This document shows, one piece after another, positions 32,480 to 47,086 of a stretch of DNA of 64,000 nt. The stretch comes from Blakeslea trispora. Its lineage: Eukaryota; Mucoromycota; Mucoromycetes; Mucorales; Choanephoraceae. Positions within the stretch are counted from its first letter, which is position 1. Each line of letters starts with the position of its first letter. The translations under genes and the position numbers were made by a program. Location of the stretch: positions 1 through 64,000 of the forward strand of contig JAIWNE010000139.1 of NCBI GenBank assembly GCA_025331445.1, in the 5' to 3' direction. The notes beneath the pieces were generated by a model. The model did no database searches. It was not told where the DNA came from and saw nothing but the letters and a program-made list of their open reading frames with translations.

Positions 32480-33352
32480 TCATTCATCAAATGATGATGA
32501 AAGAGGCTCTAAGGTATGTCTAGTTAATCTTGAGCGAATATGTGTCAACGCTTGCTGACTTGATGGGCTGTGTGGACGGGAAGGAATGGCTGGGCCTATT
32601 AAATCTAGCTGGTCCTGAATACGTCTATGTGCCGAAATTATATTGTGTTCTATGTTTTGTATGCGAGTAGAATAAGGAGGAATCTGAAGTAAACGATCTA
32701 CCATTTCCTGAAGTGTGTTGTGCTCTCTACTTCCGTTACTTGATGAGCTGCTGTTATTGTTAGCGCTGTTGGCGGAAAGTACAGATGGTGTTAATGCAAT
32801 TAATGAATATGCGTTTTCGAGCACAACAGGTAAATCAAATTCTTTTTATACAGAAAATTAGTCAAACATAAACTTGATAGTATAGTGCAAGTCATTACCT
32901 TCTATAAGAACAGATGACAAAATAGCTGTATCAGATCCAGATGCAGACCTTGCCGATAGAAAATGGTCGAGCAGAGTCACAGTCATGCTCAATTGCTCTA
33001 GTAAATCTTCTTTCTCTGTAATACGCTGGTGAAGTCGGCGATCTAGCTCGCTTCTGACGGGTGGTGAAGTTGAAGATGAAGATCCTGAAAGAGGATTCCT
33101 TGATGAGCGACGTCTGTCCACTAAGGACGAAGTCAACATACTATTTCTGCTACCAATGTGAGCTCGAGCACGGGGCTGTAAATTTCTATGCAAAGGTGAA
33201 GAGTTGCGTCTAAGCGTATGCTGCATCAATTGGCGAGAGACACTGGTCCAAGAGCCATGTACTCTGTCGTCTGTATCATTGCGATGTGTTTTGTGTAGAA
33301 CAGGACTGGCATCCTCCACAAGGTCTTTTGGCTTCCATAAAGGCAGACCCAT
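32480..33352 (-). CDS. Unrecognised Ser/Arg-rich protein with a helical centre, 271 aa
   Basis: Exon 1 is 33352-32899 and exon 2 is 32841-32480; the 57-nt intron starts GTAATG and ends AAAAAG, and the join gives SSVLIEEFDLPVVLENAYSL in frame. Residues 1-100 are basic and Ser-rich (MGLPLWKPKDLVEDAS; SSRNPLSGSSSS), probably disordered. Residues about 100-165 form an amphipathic helix region (LHQRITEKEDLLEQLSMTV). The C-terminal 110 residues include another helix (LQEMVDRLLQIPPYSTRIQN). No catalytic motif, signal peptide or membrane helix is seen. The acceptor lacks a strong pyrimidine tract, so the junction is slightly uncertain. Confidence 0.65.
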
Positions 33353-34998
33353 TTCTTTTTTTATTATTGCAGTTTGAGAAAAGAATAAAAAAAAATTACA
33401 ATCCTTCCTACTAGCTTTTTATTCTGAAGAAAATCCCGCCTGCTTTTTTTTTTCTTGATCACACGGGACGAAATTTAACAAAGAATTGTCCCTGGTGGCT
33501 TGTTCTGGTTCAACAAAATATTTCTAAAAAATACTTTAGACAGTGATGTTGGACTGTTAGTGTATGTCTTGTACTTGAATTGAGCAATTAAGATTAGACA
33601 GACAAGTATAGATGTATATGAATAGCATAGAAGACAGGGCCAATACTAAAGAGATAAATAATAAGAAAAAAGAAACAAAGCAGTTTAGACAATAGATTGA
33701 GCCGCTTAACGCAAAATCTTCAAACCGCCCAAAGGGGGTGCCACATTGAAAGCGGCCTACTATCTCATCCATTTCACTATCATGTTTTGATCGATCTCAA
33801 AACTATATACTACATTCGATTTGATTCCCTTAAAAAAACATTGTATTAGGATTGTCTAGATTGATTAAGTATTCTATGTTAAGAGGCGAATTTTTTTTCT
33901 ACCACAAATTGCTGTTACACTTTTATTTGTTCGTTTTATTATTTGGATTTCTTAAAATCCAGCTGGATATTGTATAGAAAGAAGAGTTGAAAAATTCAGG
34001 CTTAAGAGACATGTGTCTATACGAAACATACAAACACATCCGTCTAGTCGTGACCATGACTAGTTTGAGTGATATGTATTCGAGTGGAAGAAAAAAAACT
34101 AGAATTGCTCGAACAGTGACACAGTTAAAGCCTCTTGTTTTCTTGATACTTTATTAGGCAAACTTATCAGTGCGTTATCCGAGAGGTGTTCAAAACTCAT
34201 CGTTGTTTGAATATAATTTATGCAGACTCTTGCTTTTTTTTTTCCTATTCTCGAAACAAAATGTAAATAATATAATCTTGCTTGAGATGCATAAACATGA
34301 CAACTTGCAACACTAATCTAACAAAAACAGAAACGAGCCTTTTGAAACTCAGATTCAGAATTCTGTTAATTCATTAAATACAACCAAAAAACCTACGGGC
34401 ACTCGTTTTTATATTAACTCAGTTAAAGAAACTAAATTAGTCTTCAATAGTATTTATTTGCAATTTCATCAAGAAAAAAAAACAAGCACTCTATGATAAT
34501 GCTCTAAGAAAAAATCAAAGTGAGGCAATCTGATGTGCTATCCATGTCACTACTCTCGTCTAAAAAAATAGCTGACTGAGGCTACTTGAACTATACAAAT
34601 GATCTTTATTTGAATTCACATAAACTTTACTTCTTTTAACATGTATGCATTGGAAGAGGAAAAGCAATTTTTGGCACTTGAAAAATATTTTTTTTAGATA
34701 AATAGAATGATGCCTAAACCAGAACTAGAAGTATACACAGTAATCTAGCCCTATGTATGTTATGTTATTTTCGACCTATTCTTCAAAGTTGTCCTTTATT
34801 GTACAAAGACAAGTTTACTTTTTTTTATACTTCAAAGCAGAAAAACCATATTTAATTACAACATCATACAAATTTTATTTGAAGTTTTAAAAATATAAAT
34901 GGGGGATGAAAGGGATGGGGATTTTGGGGATTCTAAGATATATTTTCAACACATTTTTACAATATATATATTATTATTATCATTCATTTTCAGAATGT
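33353..34998. other. Intergenic, no gene recognised
   Basis: About 1.6 kb, very AT-rich. A 71-codon minus-strand ORF (33772-33557) begins MDEIVGRFQCGTPFGRF but continues as low-complexity hydrophobic sequence; it may be a gene fragment and was not accepted. The last about 130 bp is the 3' UTR of the fatty acid synthase. Confidence 0.45.
34874..34879 (-). terminator. Candidate poly(A) signal of the fatty acid synthase
   Basis: AATAAA on the minus strand, 119 bp beyond the stop codon at 34999. Confidence 0.35.
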
Positions 34999-37900
34999 TT
35001 ACTGAGCTAAAGCAACAGCAACACTGTAGGCACCACTGTGGCTAATAGAGACATTTACATTCTTAACACCAGCGGCGGAAGCAGCACTCAAAGCCTTGCC
35101 AGTCAAGACAACTTCGGGGGCACCAACTTCATTGCTCTTAATTTCGATTTCCTTCAAGGCGGCACCGGCACCATCAGAGGGGATGCTACCGTAAGAAGAG
35201 ATAGCCTTGAAGACAGCTTCCTTTGCAGACCAACGACCTGTGAAGCTAGCTTGGGGATCAGGGCGAGCTTGACAGTATTCGATTTCAGCAGTAGTGAAGT
35301 TGCGTTCGAGGAAAGTAGCATTTTCAATGTTGAAAGCATTGGTCAATTCGACATCAACACCAACACCTCTCTTACCAGCTTGTTGTTCAGTGATAGAAGA
35401 AAGAATGGCCTTGGTAACTTCGGCATCGCCAGCTGTGGGGGCAGCAAGGTTAGCAGACTTGTTAGTAAAGTGCCATGACTTCTTTTCCTTGTTGTATTCG
35501 GTACGAGCATTAGGGTTAAGGTAGACATTGAATTCGAGATCATCGGTGTAAGGAGCTTCATTCTTAACTTGGACAAAGTCAGCAACACCAGTGATAGAGT
35601 CGTGGAGGTAACGGTAAGTCTTGGCATAACGTTGAGCATTCTTGGCCTTGTAAGCGTTGTATTCGGATTCCTCCAAAGCACCAAAGACGTAATCAGGATG
35701 GATAATCAAGATTTCACCACCAGCTTGACCGAAACCGAAAGACTTGAGAAGACCAGCCTTCAAACCGTCAGTTTGGATAGAACGAGAGGGATAAACGATG
35801 TACTCAAAGTCCTTCATAATGACATCGACATTGTCAGCGTTACGGTTACCGGGGATGAGACCGCTGAGCAAACATTGCATCATACCGTTAGCCATCCAAG
35901 AGGCAGCAGGACCCTTAGGGTGACCAGTCAAATACTTTTGAGTAATAGCCAAAAGGGCGTTACCCTTAGAACGACCAAGGTGCTTCAATTGAGTGTTGAG
36001 AACACGAGATTCATTCTTGTCATTAGCCTTAGTGGAGGTACCGTGGAAAGAGGCAACACCAATATCATCAACAGTCAAACCATAAACAGCAAGAGCACCA
36101 CGAATAGGAGCGATGTTACCATCATTCTTGAAGAACTGATGACTGAAGGTAGACAAACATTCCTTTTCTTGACGCTTGGCTTCGTTGTGGATGAAGGTAG
36201 TACGTTCTTGAATCCAGGCTTGTTCTTCATCAGAAGAGAGTTCACCAGAAGCCTTGAGTTCATCCAATTCTTCACGCAAGAGTTCAAATTCACTTTCAAC
36301 CCAAGATTTGATTTGAGCACGACGAGCCTTGATTTGTCTGGAACGGTAGTTGAAGTTCAACAAAGGAGAGGGTCTCTTGTTAGAGCCTTCACGAGCAGTA
36401 GTCAAGATACCAGCACCAGGAGCAGGAACAGAGCGACCTTCCTTATCAGTGGCAGTGCTGCTAAGAGCAATGATACCATAGATAGGAGAACCAATTTCAA
36501 TGGCAGTAGCAGCAGACATAAGGATATGGTTACCGGAACCATGAGCTTCCATAAAACCATTTCTAGAAGTGGTAGCAGGACGAGACATTTCAGCAGGAGT
36601 ACGACCATGAGCGAATTCGTCAACAGCATTAGAAGTAGCCTTCATGTTAGCAAATTCGTAGCTGGATTCTTCAGTAATGTCTTCAGTAGCACCGGCAATC
36701 ATGATCTTGGCCTTACCAGTCAAGAGAGATTCACAAGCCAATTCAATAGAAACAGCTGAAGTGGCACAAGCGTTGACAGGAGTCTTGATAGGACCGGATG
36801 AAGAGAGAAGCAACATGTTGATCCAGGCAGGCATGGTGTTAATGAAAGATTCTTGCAAGATATCCTTTTGGACAGGCTTATCAAGAAGACGATCACGGAA
36901 GAGACCACGTTGAGAAAGTTGACCACCGACACCAGAACCAGTAGAGTTACCGATTTCAGAGACATGAACATACTTGAAGAATTCATAGGGATCGGTAATA
37001 CCAGCAGAAACAAAGGCTTCGACAGTAGAAACAATGTTAAACAAAGTAACAGGATCAACTTGGTCAACAATGTCCTTGGGAACACCATAACGAGCAGCAT
37101 CCCAACCAGTAGGAATTTGACCAGCAACAAGACGATCAAAGCGAAGAGCCTTAGGAACATACAAGGTGGCACCCTTACGCAAAATGACACACCAATCACC
37201 ATTGGCATTTTCGTAAACATCAGCCTTATCTTCTTGTTGAAGCTTGAAGTGGTCAGCTTCTTCCTTGGAACATTCAAAAGGCTCAAGATCATGATCAACA
37301 ACAATTTCTTGCATCAACATCTTCTTTTCAGGGTTGTAACCATCCATAACAGTAGGATCTATAGTAAAATTGTCAATTCATATCCAATTCAACTTCAAAA
37401 AAAAAGCAAAAGCTTCTACTTACCAATCAAACGAATACCAGTATGTTCAAGGATTTGCTTTTCATACTTAGACTTGATATCCTTTTCTTCAACAGGCTCA
37501 CCAGACTTGACATCGACCCAACCAGAATAGAATTTACCAGTCTTCAAGTTACCATTGTGATGCTTAATGTAGCCCATCATCCAGGCCATTTCAATACAAC
37601 CCTCAAGAGAGAATTCGCCATTGGCTTCCATTTCCCAACGAGTTCTAGCATTACCCCAAGGAGAGATTTCACCAAAACCAGCAACAACGATGATTTGTTC
37701 GAGATCAAGCATACCCTTAAGATGACCAAGGTGCTTGAGAGCATCATAAGGCTTAAGAGTGGGGAAGTCGAACTTCATGTTGGCACGAGGAGTAATGTTG
37801 TGAGGCTTGTGCTTGCGTTCAGCTTCTTCACCAAAGATAGTCTTGAAGTCGAGAGCATTTTCAGCATCAATAGCTCTACGGATTTCAGCAGTTTCACGAA

Positions 37901-40900
37901 TTTCCTTACGCAAGTTACCACTGATTTCGTTCAAGTTAGTGATAAAGTGAAGACCACCGTTAAGATCAGCCCAAACAGGTTCGTTTTGACAGAGTTCAAC
38001 AACGCTAGGATGCATAAGACCAAGGATGTTGAAGGACATTTCAACAGAAGAGAAAGTTCTGACACCAAGAGCTTCAATACCTTCAGCAACCATGTTGTTA
38101 GCACTCATCAAACCAGTACCACGAGTCCAACCAATGACAGCACCGGCAATGAGCAAGTAGCTAGACCAGCTTTCTGAGTACCATCTGTTGAAAAGAGTTT
38201 CCAAAGAAATCTTGGATTCACCATAAAGACCATCAGCACCGAAAGTACCATGGTTAGGAGACAAAGGCAAGATGACTTGAGCAGGACGAGTATCAGAACC
38301 AATCTTTTGCTTATGAGTCTTGACGTTACCCAACATACGGAGAAGGTTGGTCAACATGATACGATGGGCAAGTTCAGACTTGGAATCAATAGAGTCAATT
38401 TCACGACCATTTTCAGGGATAGCAGCAAAAGGAATGACAAAGTCAAGATCCCAGTTAAGACCCTTAGGATCGTAAATGTAGTCAACTAAAGCATCAACAT
38501 CTTGCTTAGCACCTTGGTTGAAAGGAACAACAACAAGCTCAGAACCCTTGGAACCATAAGACTCATAGATAGATTGGAAGTATTGAGTGGCTTCACGGCT
38601 GAAACGAGAAGTAGTTACAACAACCTTAGCACCACCAGCAACAAGACCCTTCATGACTTCAGAACCAATAGAGTCTTTACCAGCACCAGTCAAGAGCACA
38701 CACTTGTCAGCGAAGGTGATACCTTGTTCAGCAATTTCAGTCAAGGCATTGAGGTAAGTAGAAGTCAACTTGCTGCTGAATTCCCAACCAGAAGCTTCGC
38801 TAGGGTTCTTCTTCTTCAAGTGCAAGAAGGGAATAGTTTCAGTCTTGGCAGCCTTGTCAGAGAGACGCTTGCGTTCAGGTCTGTTGACATTGGAAGCACG
38901 GCGTTGACGAGATCTATCTTCCTTGACGATGCTGCTAGACATAGACATAGCACGCAAAACATCAGCATAAAGATCCTTAATAGCCAACTTGGTGCTCTTC
39001 TTCAACTTGTTTTCGTTACGAATGATCTTATAGATACGACCAAGATCTTGTTGAACCTTAAGACGGTTGGAGTATTCTGAAACCTTAGAACCAGCAGTCA
39101 TGTCCTTGACGTAGTCAGACAACTTACGACAGCCAGGACGAGGAACTTCAGCATACTTGATATCACCCTTTTCAGTAACAGTAGTCTTAGGACCAGTAGG
39201 GAAACCGACATCCTTGTAGACAGGACTTTCAGCAAGAACATCAACACAGTTTTCAATCAATGCTTGGCCGAACTCCTTAGCAAGTCTATAGGTCTCACCC
39301 TTGTCACCATTACAGTTCTCAACATTGTAACGCATGTAGTCAATCAATTGAGGATAGGCACGGTTCATGATACTCAAGCACTTGGCAGTAACTTCACGAT
39401 CAACGATAGCGAGCTTACCGAAGATAATGTCGTACCACATTTCGAGAGCATCTTGGCGAGACCAGTTCCAGTAAGAATCATAGCGACGGGCCTTGAGAGG
39501 AGTAAAGGTAGGCTTAATACCTTCAGCATAAATGTCACCATGCTCAGCAAGCCACAAATCAAGTTCAGCTTGCAACTTGGCAGTTGCAGTCTTTTCTTGC
39601 TCATACTTCTTGTGACCATCACGCAAGTCCTTTTGAAGATACTTGGCATACAAGTTGAGTTGTTGGTAGACCAAAGCATCTTGCTTAGCCTTCATGGCAT
39701 CGAACTCTTCACTGTTGATGACAGCAACGGCAGCACCACCAGCACCACCAGCGGCAGCACCAGAACCAGGAGCAGACAAAGTAATACCAGCTCTCTTAGC
39801 GTAAGCTTGAGCAACAGAATCAAGCCATGACTTAGCTTCAGGCTCGGAAGCAAGACGAGCAGGAGGCTCCATAGTGATAGCGATCAAAAGAGCACCATCA
39901 ATACGACCAGGACCCAAACCATAAGAGGTAGAAAGGTAAGTCTTGGCATTGTTCAAGGTGAAACCACCAGGCATCTTGGCACCAATCATCTTAGCAACCA
40001 AAGAGCTAGAGTGCTTACCAAGAGTACCAGGGAAACTGCCGTTCAAAGCATTACCGAGTTCATCCAAAGGTGTTTCTTCAGACTTTTCAGGAACAGCATT
40101 GCTGAATTCTTTTTGCAAGTCACCCAAGATTTCGTTTTGAAGAGTAGACTTACCACCGACTAAGTCCTTAATGGCCTTAGACAAAGGTACTTCATCGACA
40201 CTCTTCTTCAACTTTTGAGCAATGACAGCATGAAGAATTTCTGTAGCAGTAACAGGAGCATCACTGACGGCAGCAGCAGGACCGGCAGGAGCAGGAGCAG
40301 GAGCAGCAGCTACAGGAGCGGCAGCAGCAGCAGGTGCAGGAGTGGCAGCAGCAGCAGCAGGTGTAGCCTCAGCAGGAGCAGCTTCTTCTTCAGCATTTTC
40401 AAACTCATAGTAAATTTCCTTAGAGTCCTTGGAAATAGACAAGTTTTGACGACGGTTACTCAAAGCGTTATCATAGGCTTGGTACTTAAGGTTCAAAGTA
40501 CGAACAGCCATACCACTAAGAGTAGGAGAAGGACCGACTTCAATGAGACGCTCGATTTGGTAGTTCTTGAACAATTGATCTTGAGTTTCAATCCAACGAA
40601 CAGGGGAGGCGAATTGATAAGCCAAAAGTTCAATCAACAAGATGTAACCAAGACGTTGTTGCTGAGCAGGAGTAACATACTTATCATCGGACCAGTTCTT
40701 GAGGACCTTAGCCAAACGAGGACTGGAAGTCAACTTGTGAACATCTTCAATATAGCTCTTGTCAGTGCTGAAAGGCTTAGCAGTCAAGTTAGGAATGTAC
40801 TTGGCAGTCAATTGAGCAACATTGATATCAGAGGGGTCAAACTTCTTGGCCAAGAATGTACGGAAAGGAGTTACACCACTGAGCAAGAAAGATGAGTGGA

Positions 40901-43900
40901 AAGGTACATCAATACCAGGAAGAGGCACAGTAGCATGACCACGTTCGAGGACAATGCGACCCTTAGCCTGCTTAGCCTTTGTCTTTTCGAAAGCACCATC
41001 AATGATTTCATACAAGTGCTTCTTGACATCTTCAAGAGACATAGTTTCCATCAATTTTTGAAGATCAATGTTGGCAGTCTTGATGTAGTTCAAAACGTTG
41101 GTAAGAGCATCAAGGTTTTGAATGGCACCAGCAGCAACATATTGCCAGTTTTCAACATTGAAGTTGACAATTTCCAAAACATCACCACCACGACGAGCGA
41201 TAGCATCAACAACATAACGAAGAGCAGTGTCGTTGAAGGTCTTAGAGACACGAGCAGGGTTGACAGCAGCCATACCATAGTTAGAGCGACCTTCTTCATC
41301 ACGCTTGACAGCAGATTGCATGGTCATACCACGGTAGAATACAACGTCAACAAGAGAGGTCAAAGGCAAGACATCACCAACAGAAGCCAAAGCAGCATAT
41401 TCACCAAGAGAGTGACCAGCAAAAGCACAGTTGCTTTGGATCAACTCCTTGGCACGCATATCTTCAAAGGCAGCCTTTTCCATCAATGTCAAAGCAGGTT
41501 GAGTGAATTGAGTGGCAAACAAAAGACCAGTGGGTGAACGGAAGGTGTAGAATGCAGTGCGTTCAGTGATGCTAGGGAACAAAGGCAAAGTCTTAGTAGT
41601 ACCATCAGCTTCGACAACATCATAAGTCATGCTCATGTAGTTTTGACGAATCTTGTTACCACGAGGGCCACCAAAGTGAACAACCTTTTCTTTGGGGTTA
41701 CTACGGACAATCTCAATGATAGAGAAACCATAGTTTTCCATAAAGTGCTTATCAGCTTCATCCCAAATAGCCTTAGCAACAGGAGAGCTGTCATACAAAG
41801 CCATACCCATGCCTTGTTCTTGAGAACCTTGGCCAGTGAAGACGTAGGCAGTGACAGGTTGCTCAACCTCAGCAGTACCTTCAACAACCTTTTCGTTGTT
41901 TTGGTTGATGGTCTCAACCTTGATGATCTTACGACCGTTCTTCATACCAGTGTGGTAGAGCTTAGTTTCAAGTCGGTCAGAAGGCAAAACCATACCAACG
42001 AACTTCACATCGTAAGCAACAACACGACGAGGAACATTGTCGGCAGCGAAGATTTCAACAAACTTACGAGTGGAAGCACTAGTCCACATACCGTGAGTGA
42101 TGGTACCGGGTAACAAAGCCAAGTCAGCAAAGTAAGGGTTAACGTGAATAGGGTTGAAATCTCCAGAGACATTAGCATAAGGCTCGTTAGAGGCAGGAGC
42201 GTGAACAACAGAAGAGTAAGTGGATTGACTGGGCATGACAGAATAACCTCCGTTTTCAAAGAAGTGAGCTTGTTCGATCTCTTGAGCGTTACGCTTCAAG
42301 TATTCAATAACAGGGTTACCATGACTTTCACCAGATTCGTATTCAACCTTAGCAATTTCAACAAATTCCTTAGTAGAAAGTTGCATAGCGACAGTACCAG
42401 TAGTCTTAACATTGGCAAAAACTCTCTTGTTCTTGTACTTGAGTTCAGTGTTCAAACGGAAGATCAATGAAGATCCAGGGACAACTTCATGAGTTTCCAA
42501 AGCTTCAGTCCAATGCATCCATTCCTTGGACTTAAGAACAGCAATATCCTTAACATCCTTGACCTTGAATTCCATAGGAGTTTCGGCCTTGCGTTCGAAA
42601 GTGTGCTCAAAGTCTTGGAAGTTGCCACGGTACAAGAATTGACTGGTGACTTCAAGAACAGGCTTATCTTCACGAACAATAACACCCTTAACTTCGATCA
42701 TCTTGCCAGAATCAGTGTTGCTGACAGCGTTGATATGAGCAAAGGTATCAACAGTATCGCCAACCTTAAGAAGTTCAGAACCTTCCAAGAGACGGTAACC
42801 GTTACCCAAGTGAACAAGTCTAAGAAGATCACCATCAATGACCTTAGGGAAGATGGCCTTCATAATGGCCTTCCATCCAACAACAATAGCGAAATCCATG
42901 GGTGCGTAGACAACCTTTTGGCCACGGTCAACAAATACTTCGGCTTGATTGCCAACAGCTTGACAGAACTCCTTGATTTCTTGAGACTTGACGGTTTCAC
43001 CCTTGCCAATGAGCTTTTCATTAACAGAGACGTTTAAGAAATCATCAGTGTTGTCAATACCAAACCAAAGCTTGTAATAGAAAGTCTTGATACGATCGTT
43101 ACGACCTTCCATAACTTCATGAATAGGAGCGTAGCCAAGTTCAGGCTTGTACTCGAATTGCAAAGGCAAAGGAATGAAATAATCACCTCTCTTTTCGTAG
43201 AGCTTGACATCAATTGTCTTACCAGAGATAGTAGCTTCAACTGAAGAGACAAAATCATTGGTCTTATCGGTGGCACTCCAAGAGCGCTTATCCTGAACCT
43301 TAATACTAGCGATTTCGCCGTTGTTCAAAGCAACAACAACCTTTTGGCCAGCACGAGGACGGAAGATGCGCTTGGCAGGGTTGTCAATAAAGCGTTTTCC
43401 TTGAACAATGAAAGGTGAAGTCAAAAGAGCACGGAGCCAGCTGTATTCTGGACCTGAGATAGTTTGAAGCCATTCGTCTTCAGTAGGAACAGTTGTACCA
43501 ACTTCGTATACCTTTTCAGTAGCAGATGAAGCAACTTCTTGGATGGGTGTCTTTTCAATAGCAACACCACCAAGGTATTCGACCTTAGGAATAGAAGCAT
43601 CCTTGTAGTAACGTTCCTTCAAGCTTTCAATGTGGCTTTCGTAAATGTCACCAAGAATCTCACCGACAGGTTGGTCAACACGAGTGGCGTACTTGGCAGC
43701 AACAGGACCGTGAAGAATACAAGTACGTTGAACATCTTGATCTACAACAGCACCAAGATCTTCAGATTGCCAGAGAGAATCCTTCTTAAACCAAATGTCA
43801 AATTCCTTATCCATGACAGGGATGAAAGGTACAGGCTTTTGACCAGGACGCTTACAGAGAGCGATGAAGTGGAGAACATCTTCAGAGGTCAAAAGTTGGC

Positions 43901-46900
43901 TTTCGGCTTCAGGGAATTGAGCTAAAAAGTCATCAGCAAAAGGAAGAGGAGGATCCAATTGAGTGAAACTTTGAAGCATAGAAGGACCAGACTTCTTTGT
44001 GAAACGTTCTTCAACACGACGTAAGAAATCACCAACCAAGTCACGAAGAGTACGATCAATCCAGCGACCTTCGTGCTTGACGTAAAGCAATGTGATCAAA
44101 CGATGAACAGTTTCAGTGTAAGTCATATCTTGAAGATCAACCGCTTCGCCAGACTTCTTTTGACCAAACCAAACCTTTTGGAAATCAGCATTCAAACGCT
44201 TAATGATGTAATCCTTCTTGGCCAATAAAGCAGGCAAGCGCTTATCCTTGGGCAAGCTGAAGATGCTTTCATCAAGTTCTTTCCAGAAACGGACACCACG
44301 AGTAGCGACCTTATGGATAGGCTCACCAAGTTCAGAGAGAACAGTGATGATGCCACCGGCAGGGCCCTTATAGGTCTTTTCCCAATCACCATCATCGACA
44401 CCAGGAGCATCAACCATGGCTTGCTTAGCAGCAGGAGAGGCCAAACCTTCCTTAGCAACCATCATACGAGAGCCAAAGAGGATACCATCAAAAGGCATAG
44501 GAGGGTAATCGAACTTGAGAGACCAATCACCGGTAATGTAAGGCAAGGTGTCATCAGCACCACCGAAACCAGAACCAGCAACAAGGACGATGTTAGGTTG
44601 GCGACGGATAGCAGCATATGTTTCGAGAATAGGTTGGTGAACGTCTTCAAAACCGTGGTGACCACCAGCACGACCACCAGTCCATTGCATAATAATAGGC
44701 ATAGTAGGGTTGGCAGCAGCAATGGCGATAACATGGCGAATGGTATCAACACTTCCAGGCTTGAAAGCAATATGACGGAGGCCGGCAGTTTGCAAGTTAG
44801 CGATAATTTCGTTGGCTAATTCAATACTGGGAACACCAGCAGCAACACAAAGACCTTCCATAGGCAAACCTTCTCTACGCATAACTTGGATAAGAGGGTA
44901 TTGGAAACCCCATTGACGAACATTCAAGAAGATGATGTTGAGAGATACACCTTCACCAGCACGAGTCAAGTCCATAATCTTATCAACCTTTTCACGAAGA
45001 AGACGTTCGTTGAAATGACCACCACCAGCAAGTTCAATATGATAACCTGCATTCATGACAGCAGCAACGAAGTTTTCATTGACAGTGGCAGGTGTCATAC
45101 CAGCAACCATGAGTGGGGGCTTACCCAACAAACGGGACATCTTGGTATCAACATGAACACGGCCATTGCTATTGTTTTCATATTAATTTCTGGCTTTTAA
45201 AAAAATATCTTTTTTTTTGTAGATAATTAAATATTTTAACTTACCTAGTGGTTTGAACCAACTTGGGTTGGAAAACCTTAGCCCAATCTTGAGAGTAGGT
45301 AACAGCACGAATATCGGCATCAAAAAGATCAGCCTTGTAAGAAAGATCACGGTTGCTACCTTCAAGAGCACCAGCCAAAACAATTTGAACACCAGTACCT
45401 TCCTTGTTACGGTAGGTCAAACCACCAATACCAGAGGTACCACCAGGACCGAAATCAATAATATGGGTCAAATCTTTGCCAACGATGGCCTTTTCCCAAT
45501 GAACATGACATTCACAAATCAGCTCCAATAATGACTTTGTAAGGTTTTCAGATTCACGAAGATCGTTGCCTACCATTAGAAATACGGTCACGTTAGGACT
45601 CAGTTTTTTAAAAGCACTACCCCAATACCCCACTAGAAAATTATTATTTCCGCTTACCTGAATCAGTAGCATAGACAGGAATCTTAAGATCCTTGGTGCT
45701 GAAGTGAAGACTGTGCTTAGAAGCATCTTCCAAGATGATAGAAGTAGCGCCCTTCAAATAGAAACTGTGGAAAGGAGCAGTGATGGGCAAGAATCTTGAA
45801 GAAAACTTGATTTTACGTTGAGAGAAAGGAATACGAGATTGATCAAGACCAGTGGGAGCCTTAAGCTTACGCAAGCTAAGGTTCAAACCATAGAGAGATT
45901 GAGGAGGACCAGTGCAAACAAATGATCTAGGACCATTGTGCAAGGTGATTTCAATCTTACGTTCAGGAGCAAGATGAGAGTTTGTAGCCTCAAGATGCTT
46001 CAAGATTTGACTTTCTCTGAGACCAGTGATGGCCAACATAGGAGTAGGGTTACCTTCGTTGTTGCTGATGGAGTCTTCGAGAACAGCAGGGTTCAAAGTG
46101 GTGGTAGGGAACACTTGTTGAGCACGGGTACCGATCCAGAAAAGGAGACCCAATGCTTTCTCTGTGTTGCTGATAAACTCTTCTTCAGTTGATGAGGCAG
46201 AAATGACAACTGAGCTGATAACACCTTGACTGTGACCAGTGGTACCTATATCCCAAAACAAAAATGAGGAAACTACTCACTCATCAATACACTCTATTTT
46301 CATACCTTCAAACAAATCGCGGATTTCAGCAGGAGTACGACCGAGAACACGAATCATTACATAGTATTGAAGAATTTGAGTAAGACCAATCAAAGGGAAA
46401 CTGACAGGAGCAGAGACGAGATATTGAAGATCAGGTCTCAATTCAGGGTTTTCCAACCAACGCAAGATATCCAAACCCTTAGAGTGGAGAACACTAGCTT
46501 CAGGACTACAGGCATATTCGCCCAAGACGACAGCCATGCGCTCAACGAAAGGCTTTACCAAACCTTGATAGGTTTCCCAAATATCTGCAAACTCATCAAA
46601 GTATTCCTCGATATTACCTTGACCACCGAAAATGGCAAAGAGCTTGGCGTCACCACGAGCAGCGGCTTCAAAGAGAGCAGATTTGGCAGAAGAGGCTTCT
46701 TCTTGAGACAAAACATCGTGTTGCTTAAGCACAACAAGAGCAGAGTAGTAAGCTTGAAGCACGATTTTCTTGGATTCAGAGCTGAGAGAACGAGTGATAG
46801 CATGAACATTGTTTTCCTTGAGATATTGAGCATTAAAGTCAATAAAGAGAGTTCTTGCAACAGGCAAAAATTGTGATTCTTTGGCAGCACGGTCAGTAGC

Positions 46901-47086
46901 GAAGTGCAAGAACTTGGCAGCAAGTTCAATATCAGCAATTTCTTCTGAAGCATCTTCGCTAGATTGGATAGGGAACTCTTCTCTGAGTTGTTCAGCAGGA
47001 ACCCAAATGTTTGTTGGCACAAGAACTGAAACTTCAGTAGTGTTTTGTTTGATAGACAAAGGACGAAGAACTTGTTGCTTATCCAT
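34999..47086 (-). CDS. FAS: Single-chain type I fatty acid synthase (fused beta-alpha), 3,932 aa
   Basis: Exons (minus) are 47086-46306, 46245-45658, 45569-45245, 45168-37424 and 37358-34999; introns of 60-88 nt all restore conserved sequence. Domain order: acetyltransferase (GTTGHSQG, Ser266); FMN-dependent enoyl reductase from about 575 ([26 protein letters not shown]); dehydratase near 1577 ([14 protein letters not shown]); malonyl/palmitoyl transferase from about 1674 ([14 protein letters not shown]; active Ser in GHSLGE near 1817); an Ala/Pro-rich linker; ACP with pantetheine Ser in [12 protein letters not shown] near 2237; ketoreductase ([11 protein letters not shown] near 2724); ketosynthase (Cys in NACATSAVS near 3342; [11 protein letters not shown] and TGHPKGPA supply His/Lys); phosphopantetheinyl transferase from about 3810 ([17 protein letters not shown]). 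It makes C16/C18 acyl-CoA in the cytosol. Ascomycete yeasts split this into Fas1 and Fas2. All catalytic residues I looked for are present. Confidence 0.97.

Noticed and set aside
33557..33772. 71-codon minus-strand ORF beginning MDEIVGRFQCG
   Set aside because: Only the first 25 residues look coding; the rest is hydrophobic low complexity and no partner exon was found.
35038..45200. Many long + strand ORFs (up to 396 codons) opposite the fatty acid synthase
   Set aside because: They are antisense shadows of a codon-biased gene; the minus strand carries continuous catalytic motifs and correct splicing.
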